From Verrucomicrobiota bacterium (GTDB lineage Bacteria > Verrucomicrobiota > Verrucomicrobiia > Limisphaerales > UBA8199), in assembly GCA_026397855.1 (NCBI GenBank), contig JAPLUA010000229.1, positions 1 to 21,323 on the forward strand: 21,323 nucleotides of DNA, given 5' to 3'. The stretch's first letter is position 1. Every line of letters starts with the position of its first letter. The notes beneath the pieces were generated by a model that was given only the letters and a program-made list of their open reading frames with translations, ran no database searches and had not been told where the DNA came from. Position numbers and translations under genes: made by a program. Below are positions 15,668-21,323 of the stretch, piece by piece.

Positions 15668-15823
15668 AGTTGCAAGGGTTGCATGAGTTGCATGAGTTGC
15701 AAAGGTTACATGGTTGCAAGGGTTGCAAAGGTTACATGGTTACATGAGTTGCATCGGTTGCCGCTTCATTCTGTAACCCATGTAACCCATGTCACCATGT
15801 AACTCATGTAACTCATGCACCCC
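15668..15823. repeat. Inverted pair of 8-9 base tandem word arrays
   Basis: The left array (15668-15763) has about eleven tandem units of consensus RGTTRCATG: AGTTGCAAG, GGTTGCATG, AGTTGCATG, AGTTGCAAA, GGTTACATG, GTTGCAAG, GGTTGCAAA, GGTTACATG, GTTACATG, AGTTGCATC, GGTTGCCG. After an 8-base gap, the right array (15772-15823) has six units of the reverse-complement word (TGTAACCC, ATGTAACCC, ATGTCACC, ATGTAACTC twice, ATGCACCCC), fading into degenerate copies to about 15850. The two arrays can fold into a long imperfect hairpin. The 240-base gap between the rhomboid and purB genes is almost filled by it. No open frame in it looks like a real protein. The role is unknown; termination, mRNA stability or word expansion by slippage are options. 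Confidence 0.9.
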
Positions 15824-15887
15824 CCGCAACTCCTCCCAACCCTCAACTCCTCTCGACATTTCGGGCCGCGCTTTCTAGCTTGGGGCC

Positions 15888-17201
15888 ATGATTCAACGTT
15901 ACTCCCGACCGGCAATGCGGGACATCTGGAGCGAACAGCGGAAGCTCGAAATCTGGCTGCAAATCGAGCTGCTCGCCAGCGAGGCTCTTTGCTCTGCCGG
16001 GCTGGTGCCAAGGAAGGACTTCCGCCAGATGAAGGCCCGCGCCGCCTTCGAGGTGGAACGTTGCCGGGAAATCGAGCGCACGCTCAACCACGATGTCATT
16101 GCCTTCACCACCAATGTTGCCGAGAACATCGGCGCGCCGGCCAGCCGCTGGCTCCACTTCGGCCTGACCAGCAGCGACGTTGTGGATACCGCCTTCGCCG
16201 TGCAGATGGTGCAGTCAGCGGACATCCTGCTGGAAGACGTGCAAGCCCTGCGCAAGGTCATCGCCGCCAAGGCCAGGATCCATCAGTTTACGCCGATGAT
16301 CGGACGCAGCCACGGCATCCATGCGGAGCCGACCACGTTCGGCCTGAAGCTGGCGCTGATGTATGACGAGTTCGGCCGCGCGCAGCAGCGGCTTGAGTCG
16401 GCGCGCCAGGCGGTTGCGGTAGGCAAGTTGTCCGGCGCGGTCGGCACCAGCGCCCATCTCTCGCCCGCGATCGAGACCTTCGTCTGCCGCAAGCTCGGCC
16501 TCCGCCCCGCCCCGATCGCCACCCAGGTCGTGCAGCGTGACCTGCACGCCGAGTTCATGAGCGCGCTGGCCCTGGTCGGCGCGAGCATCGAGCGCTGGGC
16601 CACCGAATTCCGGCACCTGCAGCGCACCGAAGTGCTCGAGGTCGAGGAGTTTTTTGCCAAGGGCCAGAAAGGGTCCAGCGCCATGCCGCACAAGCGCAAC
16701 CCGATCACCAGCGAGCGGCTCAGCGGCCTGGCGCGCGTGCTGCGCGGCAACGCGATCGCCGCGCTGGAAAACGTGGCCCTCTGGCACGAGCGCGACATCA
16801 GCCACAGTTCCGTCGAGCGGATCATCTTCCCCGATTCCTGCACGTTGCTCGATTACATGCTCGTGACCCTGACGAAGCTCGTGGACGGCCTGATCGTCTA
16901 TCCGGAGAACATGCGGCAGAACCTGAAACGTTCGCTCGGCATGTGGAACTCGCAGACCGTGCTGCTCGCGCTCATCCGGAAGGGACTCACGCGCGAGCAG
17001 GCCTACGACCTGGTGCAGCGCAACGCGATGCAGACCTGGGAGTTCAAGCACGCGGGCCGCGAGGACGCGGATTTCCTGGAGCAACTGCAGCGCGACCCCG
17101 AGGTGGCGCGGTATTTCAAGAAGGGCGAACTTGAGAAGCTCTGCTCGCTCGACTTTCATCTTAAGGAGGTAGGGAATCGCTTTAAGAAAGTGGGTCTGTG
17201 A
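15888..17201 (+). CDS. purB: Adenylosuccinate lyase
   Basis: A 437-residue enzyme of the fumarase/aspartase superfamily, normal in length. It removes fumarate from SAICAR and from adenylosuccinate, at two steps of purine synthesis, as a cytoplasmic homotetramer. Motifs are HFGLTSSDVVDTA at 90-102, GRSHGIHAEP at 139-148 with catalytic-region His142, and the superfamily signature GSSAMPHKRNP at 262-272 with the flexible-loop Ser. The MPHKRNP form and TSSDVVDT distinguish it from argininosuccinate lyase. ATG 15888 directly follows the word-repeat region; no strong ribosome-binding site is visible. The stop overlaps the next start (TGATG), implying coupling. Confidence 0.96.
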   Translation: MIQRYSRPAMRDIWSEQRKLEIWLQIELLASEALCSAGLVPRKDFRQMKARAAFEVERCREIERTLNHDVIAFTTNVAENIGAPASRWLHFGLTSSDVVDTAFAVQMVQSADILLEDVQALRKVIAAKARIHQFTPMIGRSHGIHAEPTTFGLKLALMYDEFGRAQQRLESARQAVAVGKLSGAVGTSAHLSPAIETFVCRKLGLRPAPIATQVVQRDLHAEFMSALALVGASIERWATEFRHLQRTEVLEVEEFFAKGQKGSSAMPHKRNPITSERLSGLARVLRGNAIAALENVALWHERDISHSSVERIIFPDSCTLLDYMLVTLTKLVDGLIVYPENMRQNLKRSLGMWNSQTVLLALIRKGLTREQAYDLVQRNAMQTWEFKHAGREDADFLEQLQRDPEVARYFKKGELEKLCSLDFHLKEVGNRFKKVGL

Positions 17202-17911
17202 TGAAGCGCCCGATTCGAACTGCCATCGGGGCAAGCGCCGGGTTGCTCTTTTGCTCCCTGCTTTGTCTCACCCGCGGCACCCTCGCGGCGCAGGACTCCT
17301 GGCCCGCCGCCCTCAGCCGCATGCCGCTCGGCGGGCAGGTCGGGGATCTGACCCGCACCAACTGCGTGGATGTTCTCTGGCGCGCGTTTCAATCGAACGA
17401 CGTCGTAAAGGCCCTGATCTTGATGCCAGGCGCCACCGACACCTGGTACATGTTCGAGCCCAAACATGCGTTCATGACGAACAGCAACCCTTCGTTGCTG
17501 GATGCTCTATCCGCGCTGACCAATCAGACCCTGCTTCGGGTCACGTTCCGGCCGCCTTTCCTGCTCTTGCACACGGAGGTTGATCTCCTGGAACCTGTGA
17601 TTCGAGTCGAGGACCCGCGCACGGCGGCCAGGCTCAAGCAGGCCCGGTTCGTGCCTCATGCGGTGTATAACGATCGCGACTGGGACTTCCTCCAGCCGAT
17701 CCTCAAGAAGGCCCTTAAGACCTCCATGCGCCCGTGGCGCTATTCAACCGATTCGTGGCACTTCTACCGGCACAGTTTTGCCGCCTGGAATCTGACCGGC
17801 TGGGAGGCGCTGGAGGTCACGGCCATGGCCGCCAAGACCACCTGCACCCTCTCGCGGAACAAGGCGGTGTTCGAGGTGGACCTGCGGCAGCCCGAGACAC
17901 CGGCACGCTGA
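17201..17911 (+). CDS. Secreted protein of unknown function coupled to purB
   Basis: A 236-residue protein with a Sec signal peptide (MKRPIRT, hydrophobic core about 8-24, cleavage probably after the Ala-Ala near 29). No lipobox is present in spite of two Cys in the core. The mature part contains the Trp/Tyr/Phe-rich stretches TDTWYMFEPKHAF and DSWHFYRHSFAAWNLTGWEA and ends in beta-like segments. No family is recognised. The ATG shares its A with the purB stop codon (TGATG); a GTG one codon earlier is also in frame. Tight coupling of a secreted protein to a purine enzyme is unusual and may only reflect genome compaction. Confidence 0.68.
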   Translation: MKRPIRTAIGASAGLLFCSLLCLTRGTLAAQDSWPAALSRMPLGGQVGDLTRTNCVDVLWRAFQSNDVVKALILMPGATDTWYMFEPKHAFMTNSNPSLLDALSALTNQTLLRVTFRPPFLLLHTEVDLLEPVIRVEDPRTAARLKQARFVPHAVYNDRDWDFLQPILKKALKTSMRPWRYSTDSWHFYRHSFAAWNLTGWEALEVTAMAAKTTCTLSRNKAVFEVDLRQPETPAR

Positions 17912-17917
17912 AGCCCG

Positions 17918-19381
17918 TCACACGTCGTGCGTCAGAATCGCCTCCAGCCGCCGGCAGATCTCGCGGCCGTAATCCGTCCAGATGCCCTGGCCCCAATACC
18001 GGTAACAGCTGGTTTGCGAGCAGAGCAGGTGGAATAGCGCGTTGCGAAACCGGGGGTCGCTTGCCGGGATGCCCGGCTTGAGCATTTTCTCGTAGAAGAG
18101 TGAACTGCCCCTCTCCATCGGCCCGAGCAGGGAATCGTAGCCCTTGACCCATGAGATGTTGCTTGTCCAGCTCCCGCCCTCCACATGGAAGCGGTGGTCC
18201 TCCTTTTTCAACTGCTCGATAACCTGCGCCAGCCGTTCCGCACCGTCGCCCGGTTTGAACCGGTCCCAGATGCGCTTCTGGCAGATGGGCTGTACTACCG
18301 GCAAGTCCTTCTCCTGGATGCCCAGCGCAAACAGATGTTCCAGGTATTCCGTCACGTTCACGGCCGGCGTAGTTGACCCCGAGCACTCGCGCATGGCCTC
18401 CATGTACTTGGGCGGGAACTCGTTCATCATCACGCCGCCGTTTTCACCGTCCGCAATCTGCGTCACAAGGGGCGGCACCTGTTTGCCGGCCAATTCCCAG
18501 CGCGAAAGCCCTTTGGCCTCGTAATAGGGCTGCATCTGCGCCACCAGCTTGGTGTCGCTGCCCTGCGTCTTGATGATGGCAATGATGCTGGCCTCGTCCC
18601 CGCGCGCGTTGCGACAGACGAGCCGGTGCGGCAGATGCTTGCGTTCGGGGCCGTGCCCGTTCTCCGGCCTCTCGACAGTATGCTCCTGGACAAGCACCCA
18701 AAGGTAGCCGCAGTCCTTCAGCGTCTTCACAAACTCGTAGGCGGTCTCGGGATGATTGGGCAGCGCCATTTCCGCCGGCGAAAAGCCCCGCACCCGGCTG
18801 AGCGCATCGAGTCCGAAAATCGCCGCGAAATGCTGTTGCCAGGCCATGACGTGCAGCCTGTAATCCTGCACCGGCGTGGACGGCGACACAGCGTGTCCCC
18901 AGGTGTTGCCCAGCCATTCCACCGCCGACCGATAACGCTGGTCGCAAGTGATCCGCTTCAGGTTGTCGAACACGTCGTTCAATCCCATCTGGCGAAGCCC
19001 GTGGAGCAGCGCCCCCGAGTAATCCAGCATCACGCGGGGCTGCTTGCCCTCATCCATTAACTGCGGGATGAATTCACCCATCCGTTTGTAGCACCAGTGG
19101 AAGACGGAGGCGTTGTGATTGTCGCCAATGCCCGGGTTATCCATCATGTGCTTGAGATTGCTGATGATCTCCGCCGTGCCAAGGTTTGATCCGCCGGCCG
19201 GAATCAGCGGCTGGTGCATGTGGAGCGCGCTGGCAAACCCGCTCTTCATGGCGCCCCAATCAATCCGGCTCTCCGGCAGAAACAACTGGCACCCGGCGCT
19301 GGCCCGGAGGGCCCGCTGGATCTGGCCTTCAGCACCGCAGATATTCGGCAAACTCCCAATGTATTCAGGTAAATCACTCAT
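17918..19381 (-). CDS. Glycoside hydrolase family 57 protein (alpha-glucan active)
   Basis: A 487-residue GH57 protein. The family acts on alpha-glucans (alpha-amylase, 4-alpha-glucanotransferase or branching enzyme) by a retaining mechanism. The motif HMHQP is at 54-58, the likely nucleophile Glu204 is in GFSPAEMALP, and the likely acid/base Asp311 is in IADGENGG; these fit GH57 motifs 1, 3 and 4. The GYLWVLVQEHTVE stretch follows the nucleophile. No signal peptide is seen, so it probably works on glycogen in the cytoplasm. The N-terminal ~45 residues before the catalytic domain are an extension of unknown role. Start 19381 (ATG) is preferred over a GTG seven codons upstream; Met45 (19249) is a possible alternative. 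The exact specificity cannot be read. Confidence 0.87.
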   Translation of the reverse strand: MSDLPEYIGSLPNICGAEGQIQRALRASAGCQLFLPESRIDWGAMKSGFASALHMHQPLIPAGGSNLGTAEIISNLKHMMDNPGIGDNHNASVFHWCYKRMGEFIPQLMDEGKQPRVMLDYSGALLHGLRQMGLNDVFDNLKRITCDQRYRSAVEWLGNTWGHAVSPSTPVQDYRLHVMAWQQHFAAIFGLDALSRVRGFSPAEMALPNHPETAYEFVKTLKDCGYLWVLVQEHTVERPENGHGPERKHLPHRLVCRNARGDEASIIAIIKTQGSDTKLVAQMQPYYEAKGLSRWELAGKQVPPLVTQIADGENGGVMMNEFPPKYMEAMRECSGSTTPAVNVTEYLEHLFALGIQEKDLPVVQPICQKRIWDRFKPGDGAERLAQVIEQLKKEDHRFHVEGGSWTSNISWVKGYDSLLGPMERGSSLFYEKMLKPGIPASDPRFRNALFHLLCSQTSCYRYWGQGIWTDYGREICRRLEAILTHDV

Positions 19382-19562
19382 AGATTTTCGACAATCGTTC
19401 ACCTAGGTTCCGTGAGAAACGGCCTTTAGTCAACAGGAGGCGATCCAAGGGCAACTGCCGGCAGCGGCGACGGGATGCCTCCACGCCGGCAAATCCCGCA
19501 ACCTGTGTTCCTGTCTCTCCAAATGGCTGGCAAGCGAGGAAGCGATAAGAAATAATTCCAGC

Positions 19563-20216
19563 GTGCCCAAATGGTGCAAGACCATCATTGCGATCCTGCT
19601 GCTGCCGGTGTGTGCCGGCGCCGTTTCCGCGTTATGGATGGTCCTGCGTGCCAGCGGCGAGGCGGACACAACCTGGGTCCCGTTCGTGGCGGGCGCCGCT
19701 TGCTGGGTGGTGATCTACATCCTGCTGCCCAAGCCGATGTGGGTCTATGTGTTCGGGCATGAGCTGACCCATGCGCTCTGGACCTGGCTGATCGGAGGAC
19801 GGGTCAAGAAGTTCAAGGCCTCGGCCAAGGGAGGGCACGTGGTTGTGACGAAAAGCAACTTCGCCGTCGCGCTGGCGCCCTATTTCTTCCCCCTCTACGC
19901 GGTCCTGATCGTGCTGGCGTTTGTCGCCGGCCATTGGATGTGGAACTGGGAACATTACCTTGTCTGGTTCCACCTGTCGCTGGGGGCGGCTTACGCCTTT
20001 CATGTCACCCTGAATTGGCACATCCTCCAGCATGACCAGACGGACATCAGCAGCCAGGGTTATCTCTTCTCGATCGTGGTCATCTTCCTCGGCAACATCG
20101 CCGTATTGCTGGTCGGCATTCCGATGCTGGCATCCAAAGTGGGGGTGCTGGCCGCACTGGGGATGTGGCTGAAGTGCACCGGTGAGACGCTGCACCAACT
20201 GGCCAGGCTTTTCTGA
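19563..20216 (+). CDS. Polytopic membrane protein with HExxH motif (M50-like)
   Basis: A 217-residue protein with about five membrane segments (near 7-28, 39-58, 101-123, 131-150, 168-190). HELTH at 66-70, preceded by GWVYVFG-like sequence (VYVFG) and placed at the end of a membrane segment, is the zinc metalloprotease motif. It is followed by GGRVKKFKASAKGGHVVV, as in M50/site-2-protease-like proteins where a Gly-rich strand follows. The second M50 motif (NPDG-type third zinc ligand) is not evident; the nearest candidates are Asp158 and Asp161 in NWHILQHDQTD. It may thus be a divergent protease or a dead relative. GTG 19563 is the only good start in frame; the frame is open upstream but has no ATG. 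It diverges from the GH57 gene over about 180 bases, in which nothing else was recognised. Confidence 0.7.
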   Translation: MPKWCKTIIAILLLPVCAGAVSALWMVLRASGEADTTWVPFVAGAACWVVIYILLPKPMWVYVFGHELTHALWTWLIGGRVKKFKASAKGGHVVVTKSNFAVALAPYFFPLYAVLIVLAFVAGHWMWNWEHYLVWFHLSLGAAYAFHVTLNWHILQHDQTDISSQGYLFSIVVIFLGNIAVLLVGIPMLASKVGVLAALGMWLKCTGETLHQLARLF

Positions 20217-20294
20217 CCCGGCAGGGCGGCCCCATGTGCGTGATCCGGCCTTCCGCCCGGCAAAAGCCGCGCCGAAGCAGATAACTATTGCCCA

Positions 20295-21323
20295 CTACGA
20301 CAGGATGCGACGTCCTTCGTCGAGGAAGATTCCCTTGAAGTTCATCTCCAGCGCCTGCGGGTTCGAGGCTTTGCTGAGAGCTTCCGCCTCGCTCACCTTG
20401 CCCTGCTTCACGAGGTTGAACAGCGCCTGGTTGAAATTGATCATGCCGTCGTCGTTGCCCGTCTCGATCGCTGCGGGTAGCTTGTCGAGCCGGTTTTCCT
20501 CGATGAGCTTCCTGACGGTCGGGGTGTTGATCATGATCTCCAGTGCCGGAGTCATGGCGCCTGCCAGCGTGGTGACCATCCGCTGGCACACCACCGCCTG
20601 CATGGTGCCGGCAAGCTGACGGCGGATCTGCTCGCGCTCATCGGCCTTGAAGAAGTCCAGAATGCGGCTGATGGACTGCGCGGCGTTGGTGGTGTGCAGG
20701 GTGGACAGCACCAGGTGACCGGTGTCGGCCGCGCTCATCGCCGAGGTGAAGCTGACCGAATCGCGCATTTCGCCGACCATGATGATATCCGGGTCCTGCC
20801 GCAAAACATGCTTGAGCGCATGATGAAACGACAGGGTGTCCAGGCCGACCTCGCGCTGCTCGATCACGCATTGATTGTCCTCGAACACGTATTCGATCGG
20901 GTCCTCCAGCGTGACGATATGCTTTTTGAAATTGGCGTTGATGTGCTCGATCATCGCCGCCAGCGTCGTGGATTTTCCGCAACCGGTTGAACCGGCCAGC
21001 AACACGATGCCGCGCGGCGACTCGGCAATCTTCTTCACTTGGTCCAGCAGCCCCAATTCCTGAAAGCTCGGCACGTTGGTTTTCACATAACGCATCGCCA
21101 GGCACCACTGGCCGCGCTGTTGAAAGAGGTTCGTCCTGAACCGGCCAATCCCCGGCACGAAATAGGAAAAATCCGCCTCACGCTCCTCCTCAATCCGTTG
21201 GCGCAAGTGTGCCGGGGTCACCTGCTGCACGACGTTGTTCATCCAGTCCTCGGTGGGAAACGGGCATTCGATGGCGATGAGCTGCCGATTAATCCGGAAA
21301 ATCACCGGCGTCCCGATCTTAAC
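20295..21323 (-). CDS. pilT: Type IV pilus retraction ATPase PilT, N-terminus outside window
   Basis: At least 342 residues of a PilT/GspE-family hexameric ATPase that powers pilus retraction (twitching motility, DNA uptake). The frame is open to the window edge, and the first visible residues (VKIGTPVIFRINRQL) match the family segment that follows the short N-terminal ASDLH motif, so only about 20-30 residues are missing. Counting from the first visible residue, Walker A GSTGCGKST is near 111-119, the Asp box VTLEDPIEYVF near 137-147, Walker B IIMVGEMRD near 180-188, and the His box HLVLSTLHTTNA near 203-214. GEMRD fits PilT. The C-terminal region (AIETGNDDGMINFNQAL) is typical of PilT/PilU; PilU cannot be fully excluded. 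Confidence 0.93.
   Translation of the reverse strand, partial: VKIGTPVIFRINRQLIAIECPFPTEDWMNNVVQQVTPAHLRQRIEEEREADFSYFVPGIGRFRTNLFQQRGQWCLAMRYVKTNVPSFQELGLLDQVKKIAESPRGIVLLAGSTGCGKSTTLAAMIEHINANFKKHIVTLEDPIEYVFEDNQCVIEQREVGLDTLSFHHALKHVLRQDPDIIMVGEMRDSVSFTSAMSAADTGHLVLSTLHTTNAAQSISRILDFFKADEREQIRRQLAGTMQAVVCQRMVTTLAGAMTPALEIMINTPTVRKLIEENRLDKLPAAIETGNDDGMINFNQALFNLVKQGKVSEAEALSKASNPQALEMNFKGIFLDEGRRILS

Noticed and set aside
15411..15728. Minus-strand frame giving a Cys-Asn-rich repetitive peptide
   Set aside because: It is only the translation of the 9-base word array (three codons per unit) and runs into antisense of the rhomboid gene.
15668..15823. CRISPR-like array
   Set aside because: Units are only 8-9 bases, directly abutting, without spacers, and reverse orientation in the second half; no cas genes nearby.
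17163..17170. Perfect Shine-Dalgarno-like AAGGAGGT inside the end of purB
   Set aside because: It lies 30 bases before the ATG at 17201, too far to serve it, and no start codon occurs at proper distance. It encodes conserved-looking purB residues (LKEVG).
17205..17225. tRNA T-arm-like GATTCGAACT
   Set aside because: The flanking bases do not form the T stem on either strand, no acceptor or anticodon arm is present, and it encodes the signal peptide of the secreted protein.
16215..17234. Long open frame antisense to purB (339 codons)
   Set aside because: Shadow of a highly conserved enzyme gene, with no motif of its own.

Overview
The window looks like chromosomal DNA from a GC-rich, Gram-negative, diderm bacterium, most likely a member of the Verrucomicrobiota (Limisphaerales/Pedosphaera-like). 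That assignment is an inference. It rests on the mix of a Tat-exported Gfo/Idh/MocA oxidoreductase, a Lol-type lipoprotein transporter with one permease gene, a rhomboid with a C-terminal tail, a GH57 enzyme, many orphan secreted proteins and mostly weak Shine-Dalgarno sequences. No phage, transposase, CRISPR array, tRNA or rRNA was found. No gene-free stretch exceeds about 240 bases; the longest (15648-15887) holds a word-repeat array.

Layout. 1-2145 (+): the 3' part of argD and a complete argF (arginine biosynthesis), with a hairpin between them. 2186-3868 (-): a membrane-anchored SurA/PpiD-like chaperone, convergent with argF and divergent from a small lipoprotein (3976-4353, +). 4347-8711 (-): a three-gene cluster of a small membrane protein, a SNF2/HepA-type helicase with a duplicated N-terminal domain, and a coiled-coil partner whose start overlaps the helicase stop (ATGA). 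8821-9285 (+): a small secreted protein. 9357-10000 (-): two overlapping genes for look-alike single-span membrane coiled-coil proteins. 10112-12053 (+): lolC/lolD-type ABC transporter. 12215-13594 (+): Tat-exported oxidoreductase, closed by a strong hairpin terminator. 13680-15647 (+): ApbE-like flavin transferase, then a rhomboid protease. 15668-15823: two arrays of 8-9 base words in opposite orientation. 15888-17911 (+): purB and a translationally coupled secreted protein. 17918-19381 (-): GH57 glycosidase. 19563-20216 (+): a membrane protein with an HExxH motif. 20295-21323 (-): pilT, cut by the window end.

Most of the window is housekeeping metabolism (arginine, purine, glycan) and cell-envelope maintenance (periplasmic folding, lipoprotein sorting, membrane proteolysis, twitching motility). 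The least explained parts are the helicase cluster at 4347-8711, the twin coiled-coil membrane proteins at 9357-10000, and the intergenic word arrays near 2122-2184 and 15668-15823.
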